Shown here piece by piece: positions 19,548 to 29,249 of a stretch of 64,000 nt of DNA. The stretch lies in NCBI GenBank assembly GCA_023653055.1, contig JAMNXR010000017.1, positions 1 to 64,000 on the forward strand, read 5' to 3'. Source of the DNA: Burkholderiaceae bacterium (GTDB lineage: Bacteria; Pseudomonadota; Gammaproteobacteria; Burkholderiales; Burkholderiaceae_B). Made by a program: the position numbers and the translations under genes. A model generated the notes under the pieces. That model was not told the DNA's origin. It searched no databases and saw nothing but the letters and a program-made list of their open reading frames with translations. The number at the start of each line of letters is the position of its first letter. Positions within the stretch are counted from its first letter, which is position 1.

Positions 19548-19776
19548 TCGCTGCCATTGCCTTGCGCAGGCTCAGAGGACGCATATCCGTCCAGTGTTGA
19601 TCAATATATGCACTCACCTCGACCTTGCTACCTGTAAAACCGACTTCACGCCAACCTGCAGGCGTTTCTTTTTGTTCGGGCCAGATTGAGTATTGCTCTT
19701 CTTCATTGATGATGACTTTAAACAAGTCGCCATCAATTGTGTAGGCATTCACTCGGGCTTTCGTATTTTCAGTCAT
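19537..19776 (-). CDS. MbtH-like protein (NRPS adenylation-domain partner)
   Basis: [54 protein letters not shown] matches the MbtH signature (SxWP...PxGW...C/ayI...WTDMRPxSLR). Confidence 0.92.
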   Translation of the reverse strand: MTENTKARVNAYTIDGDLFKVIINEEEQYSIWPEQKETPAGWREVGFTGSKVEVSAYIDQHWTDMRPLSLRKAMAANAH

Positions 19777-19913
19777 GACAGCACTCTCTAGAAATAGTAA
19801 TTTGGTTTGATAGCTGGACCGTGCAGGGTTTGGAGACGCAACTCGATTAAGTCGATTATGACAAAAGATCTTTAAAATCAGCTCAAAAAGGCTCACAATT
19901 CCTTGCAATGCGT

Positions 19914-20327
19914 CTATTTTGGATCGCAGGCGTAATTTTTTAAGTTTTGCTCAACGCTGCGAGGATTGATCGGCTGCCATTGGCTATAAACCTTTTCGGT
20001 CTTGACGATTTGACCGCCCGCCATACGCTCATCGTGAAAGTCAATCGTGTAGGTTCTCACACGATTGTCGCGACAATTGTACTGAGCACGGATCACCACC
20101 GAATGAAACATCAAACCTTGCTGATTTCGCATTTTCTGCTTGTAGTCCAGCATTTCTGCGACATTCACAAAAATATCGGTTCTTAAAATTTCACCGCGCT
20201 CGGTATATGTCACTAACGCGGCATCCTCATGCAAGCTTAACCACTGAGCCTGTGCTACGGAGGCAAACAAGACTGCGGACAATACAACACCGCGCACGAT
20301 ACGCTTGGACCAGCAAGAGATATTCAT
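19914..20327 (-). CDS. Exported small protein, surface-adhesin protein E-like
   Basis: Signal peptide ...[52 protein letters not shown]. Confidence 0.5.
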   Translation of the reverse strand: MNISCWSKRIVRGVVLSAVLFASVAQAQWLSLHEDAALVTYTERGEILRTDIFVNVAEMLDYKQKMRNQQGLMFHSVVIRAQYNCRDNRVRTYTIDFHDERMAGGQIVKTEKVYSQWQPINPRSVEQNLKNYACDPK

Positions 20328-20532
20328 ATGGCACCTACCCTTTTAGGCGTTGGTTCTAATTTATATATCGATTTAAAGTCTTTTTAATGGTGCCTCTGGC
20401 ATTAACCATAATAATAAAGCGGCTTTAATGAAAATTAAGAAACATTTCATTCCAAAATTGCAGTGTTTGTTTTAAAGATCCATATTAATTAGTATGCTCA
20501 AAACAACTGAATCACCCACGGGGACAACGCAC

Positions 20533-21153
20533 ATGAGCGACAACAAACAAAACGAAAACATTGACCATCAGCGCTTCAAACGTCTGCACACCAATGAAAT
20601 GACAGCCGATCAAAAACACTATTTCAACGGCTTGATGAATGGCAGAGTCTCTGGCACAGGGAGCAAGGGTGTTGTTCAAGGTGCAACCAGCCTGGGCGCT
20701 CCCTTTAATGTGTTGCTGCGTAGCCCCGTCCTTGCTGAACGCTTGAGAAATGTTGGCGAGTACCTGCGTTTTGACAGCAGCATTCCAAAACGCCTGAATG
20801 AGCTGGCGATCTTAGTGACGGCACGTGCTTGGACCGCTCAATATGAGTGGTACGCCCATCTTCGACTCGCCCTCAAGGAGGGACTGAATCCAGCGCTCGC
20901 GGCCGAGCTTGCGCAAGGCAAACGTCCCTCAAACATGCAAGCCGACGAACAAGCCATTTACAACTTTTGTGATGAACTGCATAAAACGCACCAAGTCAGT
21001 GATGCACACTACAAAGCCGTCATCGATCTGTTTGGCGAGCAAGGCGCGGTCGATCTGATGGTGGTGTGTGGATATTACGTGATGGTATCAATGGTGCTCA
21101 ATGTCAACCGCACCCCGTTACCGGAAGATGCTGTGCCGATTCCAGAGCTCTGA
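20533..21153 (+). CDS. Carboxymuconolactone decarboxylase-family protein
   Basis: GAPFNVLLRSPVLAERLRNVGEYLRFDSSIPKRLNELAILVTARAWTAQYEWYAH. Upstream in-frame start at 20494 is also possible. Confidence 0.85.
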   Translation: MSDNKQNENIDHQRFKRLHTNEMTADQKHYFNGLMNGRVSGTGSKGVVQGATSLGAPFNVLLRSPVLAERLRNVGEYLRFDSSIPKRLNELAILVTARAWTAQYEWYAHLRLALKEGLNPALAAELAQGKRPSNMQADEQAIYNFCDELHKTHQVSDAHYKAVIDLFGEQGAVDLMVVCGYYVMVSMVLNVNRTPLPEDAVPIPEL

Positions 21154-21337
21154 GTGTTTAATCAATAACTTGTTTGATCACCACATTTGAATAATCAGTG
21201 CGGGCAATCTGCTGGGAAACCTGCATTGAGCTCGCTGTTGTTTTGAGTTATGGTCTAGTCACTAGTGAACTTCTTTTGGATGGATGCACAGCATTCATTC
21301 TGCGTAGAAACTAAATCAATATATTTAGGAGATTATC

Positions 21338-22291
21338 ATGAATCTAATTAAAACCCTTGCGATCAGCTTTGCGCTCATCTGTGCAGGCGCAGCCAATGCA
21401 CAAAACTATTCGATTGCAACTGGCGGTACCGGCGGCGTTTATTACCCAATGGGTGGTGGACTTGCAGCCGTCTTGACCAAAAAAATTCCCGGTGTGTCAG
21501 CCACGGCTGAAGTCACGGGAGGTTCCGTTGACAACCTCAAACTCATTGGCTCGGGTAAACCCTACCTAGCCTTTACGATGTCAGATGCGGCCAAAGACGC
21601 GCTCGACGGCAAGGACAAATTTTCTGGCCGTAAAGTTGATGTCAAAACATTGCTCGTACTGTATCCAAACCGCATGCATGTTGTCACGACCGAAGCAAGC
21701 GGCATCAAGACCATGAAGGATCTCAAGGGTAAACGTGTCAGCACAGGTAGCCCAGGCAGCGCAACAGAAGTGATGGCCTTCCGTCTGATTGAGGCCTCAG
21801 GACTGGACAAAGATAAAGACGTTCGCCGCGAACGCCTCGGTGTTGCTGAGTCTGTCAATGCAGTCAAAGACCGTAAGATCGATGCATTTTTCTGGGTAGG
21901 TGGTCTGCCAACTGCTGCCGTGACCGATCTGGCCAACACACCCGGTACCAAAATCGTCATGATCGATCACGCGGATGCCGTGGATGCCATGAACAAGAAA
22001 TACGGCGATCTGTATTTCAAGGACACCATTCCAAAGTCAACTTACTCGGGTATGGCGGGCGACAACAAGAACGCTTCAGTGTCAAACATCCTCGTGGTCA
22101 ATGGCAAAATGCCTGATGAGGAAGCCTACCAAATTACCAAGGCTGTTTTTGACAACAAGGAAGAGTTGGTTCGCACCCATCGGGAATACGACAGTGTGAA
22201 ACTAGAAAACCAAAAAGCTGCTGCAACGCCGCTGCCTTTTCACCCGGGTGCCTTAAAGTACTTTAAAGAAAAAGGTCAGAGCGTTCAGTAA
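21338..22291 (+). CDS. TAXI-family TRAP transporter solute-binding protein
   Basis: Signal peptide; YSIATGGTGGVYYPMGGGLAAVLTKKIPGVSATAEVTGGSVDNLKLI. Confidence 0.93.
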   Translation: MNLIKTLAISFALICAGAANAQNYSIATGGTGGVYYPMGGGLAAVLTKKIPGVSATAEVTGGSVDNLKLIGSGKPYLAFTMSDAAKDALDGKDKFSGRKVDVKTLLVLYPNRMHVVTTEASGIKTMKDLKGKRVSTGSPGSATEVMAFRLIEASGLDKDKDVRRERLGVAESVNAVKDRKIDAFFWVGGLPTAAVTDLANTPGTKIVMIDHADAVDAMNKKYGDLYFKDTIPKSTYSGMAGDNKNASVSNILVVNGKMPDEEAYQITKAVFDNKEELVRTHREYDSVKLENQKAAATPLPFHPGALKYFKEKGQSVQ

Positions 22292-22321
22292 ACGAACGAC
22301 TTCTATCACTTGCCGTAGCAT

Positions 22322-22363
22322 AATCAGCAAGTGCGCCATCATGCGCACTTGCTGATTTTTTTA
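22322..22363 (+). terminator. Intercistronic hairpin terminator/attenuator
   Basis: AATCAGCAAGTGCGC-CATCAT-GCGCACTTGCTGATT perfect 15-bp stem plus T-run, between TAXI SBP and TRAP permease genes. Confidence 0.9.
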
Positions 22364-22398
22364 AATTTTTACACGTATCAATAGAACTGGGTTTAGCC

Positions 22399-24417
22399 AT
22401 GAGTGAGTCGTCGATCGATCGCGCAACACAACAAAAACTAGATGAACTAATCCGACAAGAAGAAGGCGATGCCAATGATTATCGTGGCTTACTTGCGATC
22501 TTCCTGACGCTTTGCGCAGTCGGCATGTCGATTTTTCACTTGTATGCCGCATACGAAATCGTACCGACACAAATCTTACGCACGATTCACCTCGCCATCG
22601 TGCTCTTTCTCGTCTTTCTGACCTTTCCTCTGACAGCGCGCTTTAAAAACCGACTGATGTGGTGGGATCTGATCATTGCGTGCTTTTCAATTTTTGTGGC
22701 GTATTACATTCTTAGCGGTGGAGATGACTTCACTGACCGTAACACTGAGCCCCTTCCAATGGATATCGCCATCGGCGTGGGCCTGATTCTCATGATTCTT
22801 GAGGGCTTGCGTCGCACCAATGGCATGATCTTGGTCAGTGTGACCATCATGTTCATCCTCTACGCACTATTTGGTAACTATTTGCCTGCGCCTTGGACGC
22901 ACAAAGGCTACGAGATTGGCCGTTTTGTTGGCTTTATGTACATGACCCTCGAAGGCATCTACGGCACCGCGCTTGACGTCTCCGCCACACTCATCATTTT
23001 ATTTACAATTTTTGGCGCCTTTTTGCAGTTCACAGGCGCGGGGAAGTTTTTCATTGACTTTTCTTTTGCTGCGATGGGTGGAAAGTCTTCTGGGGTAGGC
23101 CGAACAATCGTTCTGTCATCCTTTTTACTGGGTGGTCCCTCAGGCTCCGGTGTCGCCACCACCGTGACAGTTGGCTCAGTTGCAGCGCCTATGCTTGAAA
23201 AAGTCGGCTACGAAAAGAATGCCGCGGGTGGATTGCTTGCTGCAGGTGGCCTGGGCGCGATCATTTCCCCCCCCGTCCTTGGCGCCGCAGCTTTTCTGAT
23301 TGCTGATTTTCTAAAAATCTCCTACCTCGACGTCCTGTTGATGGCGACGATTCCAACCATTCTGTTCTACCTTGGTTTGTTCATCATGGTAGAGATCGAC
23401 GTCCGCAAATACGGCATGAAAAAAATGTCGTTCGAAGCCGCCGAAAGCGCCTGGTCATTGACGAAAAAATACTGGTATCACTTTTTCTCTCTGATCTCAA
23501 TCGTCGTGTTTATGATGATCGGCTTTTCGCCGATTATGTCAGTGTTCTGGGCCACAGTCGTCTCGGCTGCGACCAGCATGCTCAGACGCGATACCGCCAT
23601 CATTTCCTATGATTGGTTGCGCGGCCGCGAACCGTTTTTCAAAGGCTTCTATCAGTCAAACTTGATCAAGGCGCTCGCAAATGGTTCGAACGGCGTGCTC
23701 TCGATTGCCGTGACGTGCGCAGGCGCAGGTCTGATTGTCGGCACGGTGACTTTGACTGGCCTGGGCTTAAAATTTAGCTCTATCGTGATCGAGTATGCGG
23801 GTGGCTCACTTCTCTTGACCGCGATCTTTACCGGTCTAGTCGTATGGGTGGTTGGACTCGCTGTGCCCGTCACTGCCTCCTACATTATCTGCGCCGTGAT
23901 TGCTGCACCCGCACTGATTAACTTGGGCGTACCCGACTTTGCAGCGCACATGTTCATCTTTTATTACGCCGTGCTGTCAGAGGTTTCACCGCCAACGGCG
24001 CTATCGCCTTTTGCAGCCGCAGCGATTTGTAAAGGTGATCCCTACAAAACGACACTCCAAACGTGGAAGTATGTCGCCCCCGCCATTCTGGTGCCCTTCA
24101 TGTTCGTGCTAGGCGACGAAGGAACAAGTCTATTGTTGATGGGTTCGACCAAAGCGCTGGCCAATGCCGACTGGCTCCAAATCGCTTGGATTACCTTTAC
24201 TGCCGCCATTGGCATCGTGTGTCTGGCAGGCGGCTTGCAAGGATGGTTTATTGAAAAAACGCTCATCCTCGAACGCACCATCATGGTGATCGCTGGTGTT
24301 GCGTTGACTTACCCTGACAACTGGGCTGATCTGGTGGGCTTTGCCGGCTTTTTCGTGGTCCTTATTAGTCAATTGCTTAGGTACAAGAGAAATATACGCA
24401 AAGCGTCGAGTGCTTGA
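22399..24417 (+). CDS. TRAP transporter fused 4TM/12TM permease
   Basis: Polytopic; GGPSGSGVATTVTVGSVAAPMLEKVGYEKNAAGGLLAAGGLGAIISPPVLGAAAFLIA typical DctM. Confidence 0.93.
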   Translation: MSESSIDRATQQKLDELIRQEEGDANDYRGLLAIFLTLCAVGMSIFHLYAAYEIVPTQILRTIHLAIVLFLVFLTFPLTARFKNRLMWWDLIIACFSIFVAYYILSGGDDFTDRNTEPLPMDIAIGVGLILMILEGLRRTNGMILVSVTIMFILYALFGNYLPAPWTHKGYEIGRFVGFMYMTLEGIYGTALDVSATLIILFTIFGAFLQFTGAGKFFIDFSFAAMGGKSSGVGRTIVLSSFLLGGPSGSGVATTVTVGSVAAPMLEKVGYEKNAAGGLLAAGGLGAIISPPVLGAAAFLIADFLKISYLDVLLMATIPTILFYLGLFIMVEIDVRKYGMKKMSFEAAESAWSLTKKYWYHFFSLISIVVFMMIGFSPIMSVFWATVVSAATSMLRRDTAIISYDWLRGREPFFKGFYQSNLIKALANGSNGVLSIAVTCAGAGLIVGTVTLTGLGLKFSSIVIEYAGGSLLLTAIFTGLVVWVVGLAVPVTASYIICAVIAAPALINLGVPDFAAHMFIFYYAVLSEVSPPTALSPFAAAAICKGDPYKTTLQTWKYVAPAILVPFMFVLGDEGTSLLLMGSTKALANADWLQIAWITFTAAIGIVCLAGGLQGWFIEKTLILERTIMVIAGVALTYPDNWADLVGFAGFFVVLISQLLRYKRNIRKASSA

Positions 24418-24524
24418 TTTGCGGCTGTCTAAGGGTCAAGACGGGTTTTATTACCTCTGTACAGTCAACGGTAGTCCAGTTTGGTCTACAGAAAGGCTAA
24501 AATGCTGGATGATGAGGGGCATGC

Positions 24525-25649
24525 ATGCCCCTCAACCGCCCCATAGAATCACAGCCATTGCAGCCTTTGAATAATAAAACCTCTACCAGTACGACCGATC
24601 TCCTCAATGCCTTAAGTGCCGTCGAACAAGACACCGCACCTGACTCCCTGGAGCAAGCTGAGTTTGATCTCCTGATCGAGCAGGGTAAAACGCTTGCTGC
24701 CAAGCTCGAGACCCTCAAAGTCTTGGTAGAGCAGCATCGAATCCTGTACAACAACACCATCCCCGTTCTACAAAAGAAACAAGATAGCCTGCGCCGTGCC
24801 ATGGTCTTATGGCTTGACCAGCGCTTAAAAGGTGACGACTTAACAGCCCGCCAGGAACGCCTGATGCGTCGCTTGATCTGTAGCATCGGGATGGAGTTTG
24901 CGCTGGCGGGAGATCGCGTGATGCGCGCCCTGCATGATGTCCATAGCGAAGAGTCGCTCGCCGACATTGAGCGCGCACAAGCCGCTGAAGCACATGCGTA
25001 CCTCAAAGAAGCGATGGGCGAAGAGTTTGGTGAAGACAAAGTCTTTGAAAATTTAGACGACGTCTTGCATGCTAAATTTGACTTTATGCGCAAAGAAGCC
25101 GAAGCACGCGCGCGCAATAGAGAAGCAAAACGTGCCAAAAAGAAAAGAATGTCGCCTGCCGACTTACAGGCCGCAGAGGATGTCGAAAGCGCCCTGCGCA
25201 GCCTCTACCGCAAACTCGCAAGTGCCTTGCACCCTGACCGCGAAAGTGACGAAGAGGTGCGTGCATACAAGACAAAGCTGATGAGCGAAGCCAACACCGC
25301 CTACGAGCGACGCGACCTGCTCGCGCTGTTAGAGTTACAAACTAAAGCGCAATTGCCTGCAGCGACCCTCACCTCAGCGCTTTTACGTAAAAAACTAGCC
25401 GCCCTCACCAACCTGATGCGCGAGCGACTCACTGCACTGCACAGGGAGATTCGCGATCATGAGCTTCAAGCAACGGCGGAGTTTGTCTTGCCAGCCTCGA
25501 TGATGATTCATGAGGCATCACTCAAGCACCATCTCAACAGCCGAAAGCGTGAAATGCTGCTCGAACTCAGACGCTTGAATGAAGAGCTGACTAGCGTTAA
25601 AACAGACGCGGGCCTGAAACGGTGGCTCAAAGAGCAAACAGCAGACTAA
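24525..25649 (+). CDS. J-domain-like protein with coiled-coil regions
   Basis: ALRSLYRKLASALHPDRESDEEVRAYKTKLMSEANTAYERRDLLALLEL contains the HPD tripeptide in J-domain context. Confidence 0.65.
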   Translation: MPLNRPIESQPLQPLNNKTSTSTTDLLNALSAVEQDTAPDSLEQAEFDLLIEQGKTLAAKLETLKVLVEQHRILYNNTIPVLQKKQDSLRRAMVLWLDQRLKGDDLTARQERLMRRLICSIGMEFALAGDRVMRALHDVHSEESLADIERAQAAEAHAYLKEAMGEEFGEDKVFENLDDVLHAKFDFMRKEAEARARNREAKRAKKKRMSPADLQAAEDVESALRSLYRKLASALHPDRESDEEVRAYKTKLMSEANTAYERRDLLALLELQTKAQLPAATLTSALLRKKLAALTNLMRERLTALHREIRDHELQATAEFVLPASMMIHEASLKHHLNSRKREMLLELRRLNEELTSVKTDAGLKRWLKEQTAD

Positions 25650-25672
25650 CAACACGACTGAGGAGTCATGCC

Positions 25673-26296
25673 ATGTCCTTGCAGTTTTACTACGCCCCCT
25701 TGAGCTGCGCTTTGGCGACGCATATCGTGCTCGAACACATCGGTGCGGATTACGAAGCACACCGGTTGAACTTGCGTGATAACGACCAAAATAAACCCGA
25801 ATATCTCGCGATTAATCCCAAGGGTCGAGTCCCCGCGCTCATCACTGACCGTGGAATTTTGACCGAAACGCCTGCCCTGTTGGTCTATCTCGCCCAGCAG
25901 TATCCTCAAGCTCAGGTCGCACCTCTTGACGATCCTTTTGCTTTGGCACAAATGCAGTCCATCAATAACTGGTTTTGCTCAACCGTACATGTCCATCATG
26001 CCCATGGTGCACGTGGGCGTCGCTGGTCTGATGACCTTGACGCGCAAAAAACCATGAAGGCCAAAGTCGCTCAAAACATGACGGATTGTGCCGCACTCAT
26101 CGAGAGCGAAATATTGCGGGGTCCCTGGGTGATGGGCGAGCATTTCACCGTCGCAGATCCGTATCTATTTACGATGACGAGCTGGATGGTTGGTGATGGT
26201 GTAGACATGGCGCAATTTCCCAAGCTCTCTGACCACCACAAGCGAATGATGGAAATCCCAGCGGTTAAAAAAGTAGCGCCACTGCACGGGATTTAA
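25673..26296 (+). CDS. Glutathione S-transferase family protein
   Basis: MSLQFYYAPLSCALATHIVLEHIGADYEAHRLNL...NPKGRVPALITDRGILTETPALLVYLAQ. Confidence 0.9.
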   Translation: MSLQFYYAPLSCALATHIVLEHIGADYEAHRLNLRDNDQNKPEYLAINPKGRVPALITDRGILTETPALLVYLAQQYPQAQVAPLDDPFALAQMQSINNWFCSTVHVHHAHGARGRRWSDDLDAQKTMKAKVAQNMTDCAALIESEILRGPWVMGEHFTVADPYLFTMTSWMVGDGVDMAQFPKLSDHHKRMMEIPAVKKVAPLHGI

Positions 26297-26342
26297 GCAA
26301 AAAAATCACAGCCACAAATCATATCTACTCAAGCAAATAGAT

Positions 26343-27086
26343 TTAAGGCCGACCCAACCAGTCGGCTTTTTTAATCTCAATGTCTACGTCCATACCCTGT
26401 TCAGGTTCAATCGCCACGGAAAACAGGTGATGATCGCTAATCATTATTTGCTTAAACTTCCAAGCTGCTGAGGGTTGTTGCGCTCCGCTTTTGAGCATCA
26501 AGCGGGGCGGTTGATTTTCTTGGAGAGAAAAATAAAAAGTATCCAGCCCCATCGATAAACCCTGCCCCTCTGCTTTGATGTAAGCCTCTTTGAGTGTCCA
26601 GTAGGTTAACAAGCGTTCAACTTGCCGCGCGGGAGGGTGCATCAAGATCTCTTCGCTCTCCTCTGGCGTAAAAAAATTTCTTGCGATGTCCACTTCGAGG
26701 CTCGGTTGGTTTAAAGACTCAACATCACACCCCACTCTTGAGGATCTAGACACGGCCACTACACACATTCCTTCTGTGTGGCTCAGATTGAACTCCAATT
26801 TTGCACTCGCGTCAGGTAACACGAGTCTCGGCTTTCCGAACATATTGTTCTCAAAAATTAGCTCCAAAGGTGCGCAGCCAAGTTCCCTCGCCAATGCACC
26901 TCTGACCAAAGCATGTGCGACCAAGTATGTATGCTGGTGACGAGTTGCATGAAATTTTTGCATACGATCGCGTTCTTCAACAGACAGCCAGCGCAACAAC
27001 CGCTCGCGTGTCGAAACATCCTCGATACATTCTGGTGCGAGGTACCATACCTTGGTGTGTGTCAGATTGTGCGATTGGTTTGTCAT
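26343..27086 (-). CDS. 4'-phosphopantetheinyl transferase (Sfp type)
   Basis: VGCDVESLN and LLTYWTLKEAYIKAEGQGLSMGLDTFYF motifs. Confidence 0.9.
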   Translation of the reverse strand: MTNQSHNLTHTKVWYLAPECIEDVSTRERLLRWLSVEERDRMQKFHATRHQHTYLVAHALVRGALARELGCAPLELIFENNMFGKPRLVLPDASAKLEFNLSHTEGMCVVAVSRSSRVGCDVESLNQPSLEVDIARNFFTPEESEEILMHPPARQVERLLTYWTLKEAYIKAEGQGLSMGLDTFYFSLQENQPPRLMLKSGAQQPSAAWKFKQIMISDHHLFSVAIEPEQGMDVDIEIKKADWLGRP

Positions 27087-27096
27087 CGAGAAGGAA

Positions 27097-27597
27097 TTAC
27101 CCCAATACCACCGGCCGATCAGACAACTCGTTCTGGTCCCCGATATGCGCAGGGAAATGTGCCTTCAGGTGCTGTGTCACACTTTTAATTCCGCCGATCG
27201 CCCCACCTCGAAAATCTTTCTGACGGAAAGCTTCCTCGATCTGATGGCAGATGCGCGCCCACTCTGCCTCACCGACTTTGGCATGAATCCCCCGATCAGC
27301 GACAATCTCCACGGCACGATCGGCTAGCAAGACATAAATCAACAGGCCACAGTTGTGCTCAGTATCCCAGACTCGCAAGTTTGAAAACAACTCAAGGGCA
27401 CGCGTTCGCGGCGACTCCCCTCGAACCAATGCGACGGGATCAAGCGCAGTCTCCACGACAAAGCGCAGCTCACCCGAATGCTCAGCCTCGCTCGACTTGA
27501 TAGCGGCCTCGATGTCATGCAACGTCGCGGCTGAAAAAGCCGCGTTCATCTGACGTTGTGTCGTGACCAAATGCTTGAGTAGACGTTTGGCATTCAT
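27097..27597 (-). CDS. TPM-domain protein
   Basis: SGELRFVVETAL...RVWDTEHNCGLLIYVLLADRAVEIVADRGI; start set at MNAKRLLKHL. Confidence 0.8.
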   Translation of the reverse strand: MNAKRLLKHLVTTQRQMNAAFSAATLHDIEAAIKSSEAEHSGELRFVVETALDPVALVRGESPRTRALELFSNLRVWDTEHNCGLLIYVLLADRAVEIVADRGIHAKVGEAEWARICHQIEEAFRQKDFRGGAIGGIKSVTQHLKAHFPAHIGDQNELSDRPVVLG

Positions 27598-27599
27598 TT

Positions 27600-28559
27600 C
27601 TACCATCTCCCCGAGGCACCGCCACCACCAAAACCGCCACCGCCTCCAGAGAAGCCTCCTCCACCGAAACCGCCACCATTGGACCCACCACCAAAACTTC
27701 CGCGCCCAACACTGCGGCCAGATCGAGTGCTCCCTGCGCCGTAATACCCTGTCGTCAATCCACCTAAACCACCACTCAACAAGGTCACGATAAACCCGAT
27801 CACACCACCTAAAAGCGCCGTCAGCAACGCTCCGGCAATAAACCAACCGATAACCGCGACCGCAACACCCGTGACACCTGCGCCCAAAACGCGTCCGAGT
27901 ATTTTTCTTAAAAAACCACCCAATACCAAGGCAATCACAAACAACACAGACAGGGATGACAACGCGCCCTCTTGATCGGCCACTAGCTGCCGCTTGGGCG
28001 CAGGGGTAGGCAAGCTCTCGCCATCAATCACCCGTCCAATCTGCTCTACACCCGCTAAAATCCCACCATAAAACTCTTGTTGCTTAAAGCGCGGAATAAT
28101 CGCACCATCGATAATCCGTTTACTCAGTGCGTCCGTGAGTGCCCCCTCAAGACCATAGCCCACCTCAATCCGCACAGCTCGGTCATTTTTAGCAATTAGC
28201 AAAATGGCACCGTCGTCGACTTTTTTACGACCGATCTTCCACTTGTCCGCCACGCGAATGGCGAACTGCTCGATTTCCTCAGGCTTGGTAGTCGGCACCA
28301 TCAAGACCACGACTTGACTGCCCTTGCGGGCTTCGATGTCGCGCAGCTTTTGATCAAGCGTGCGCAGTTGTTCGGGCGTGAGCGTTTTTGTTTGATCGAT
28401 GACGCGCGCCGAGAGTGCAGGCACCGCAACCTCTGCCGAGGCCTGCCAGGGCGAAATAAAGATACAGAGCAGTACCCACAGGCATACAACAGGCATCCAG
28501 CGGATGCGCTGAGGCTTCTTTTCCAACTGCAAATTGCGAAGCCGTTCAGCCATCCTCAT
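27600..28559 (-). CDS. TPM-domain membrane protein with Gly-rich C-terminus (YgcG-like)
   Basis: ARVIDQTKTLTPEQLRTLDQKLRDIEARKGSQVVVLMVPTT...GGGFGGGGFSGGGGGFGGGGASGRW. Confidence 0.88.
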   Translation of the reverse strand: MRMAERLRNLQLEKKPQRIRWMPVVCLWVLLCIFISPWQASAEVAVPALSARVIDQTKTLTPEQLRTLDQKLRDIEARKGSQVVVLMVPTTKPEEIEQFAIRVADKWKIGRKKVDDGAILLIAKNDRAVRIEVGYGLEGALTDALSKRIIDGAIIPRFKQQEFYGGILAGVEQIGRVIDGESLPTPAPKRQLVADQEGALSSLSVLFVIALVLGGFLRKILGRVLGAGVTGVAVAVIGWFIAGALLTALLGGVIGFIVTLLSGGLGGLTTGYYGAGSTRSGRSVGRGSFGGGSNGGGFGGGGFSGGGGGFGGGGASGRW

Positions 28560-29161
28560 TACTTAGCAGGTGCTTTATCAAAATTAACCGCAGGCGCCTT
28601 GGAAATCTCCGCTTCATTTTCAACCGTAAAACTCGCCTTGGTCTTGTAGCCAAAAATCATTGCCGTGATATTTGAAGGGAAGGAGCGTACCGCGATGTTG
28701 TATTCCTGAACGGACTGAATGAAACGATTACGGGCGACTGTGATGCGATTTTCCGTTCCCTCGAGTTGTGCTCGAAGCTCCTGAAAGCTCTGATTCGACT
28801 TTAGCGAAGGATAGCTTTCCACAACAACCATCAGGCGACTCAGTGCGCTAGTCAGTTGACCTTGCGCAGCCTGAAACTTTTGAAACGCTTCAGGATTATT
28901 AATCAGCTCAGGCGTCGCCTGAATACCCGTCGCACGGGCGCGCGCCTCTACAACTCGGGTGAGCGTGTCCTGCTCAAAGCCCGCCTCACCCTTGACCGTA
29001 TTGACTAAATTTGGCACAAGATCCGCACGCCGTTGATACTGATTCAGCACCTCGGCCCAGGCAGCCTTGACCTTTTCATCGGCTGTTTGAAACGTGTTGT
29101 AGCCACAGCCCGACAAGCTGAGCGTCGCAAATAACAACATAAAGGAGAGATATTTACGCAT
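28559..29161 (-). CDS. lemA: LemA family protein
   Basis: GCGYNTFQTADEKVKAAWAEVLNQYQRRADLVPNLVNTVKG...VQEYNIAVRSFPSNITAMIFGY. Confidence 0.94.
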   Translation of the reverse strand: MRKYLSFMLLFATLSLSGCGYNTFQTADEKVKAAWAEVLNQYQRRADLVPNLVNTVKGEAGFEQDTLTRVVEARARATGIQATPELINNPEAFQKFQAAQGQLTSALSRLMVVVESYPSLKSNQSFQELRAQLEGTENRITVARNRFIQSVQEYNIAVRSFPSNITAMIFGYKTKASFTVENEAEISKAPAVNFDKAPAK

Positions 29162-29249
29162 GAAGCACCCAGTGACCAGAAGATTGTTGATATCAGTTTA
29201 GACTCTCGCTTGAAAAGGTCAAAGACATGCTCCGTTCAATGACCGATAT

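Noticed and set aside
26905-27330. Several overlapping plus-strand ORFs across the PPTase/TPM junction
   Set aside because: Antisense to confidently identified PPTase and TPM-domain genes; no domain signal.
27598-27846. Trp/Arg-rich N-terminal extension MVYCRSVADGAFRWCDRVYRD... of the 27097 ORF
   Set aside because: It is an alternative frame of the Gly-rich repeat of the upstream TPM gene; the real start is MNAKRLL at 27597.
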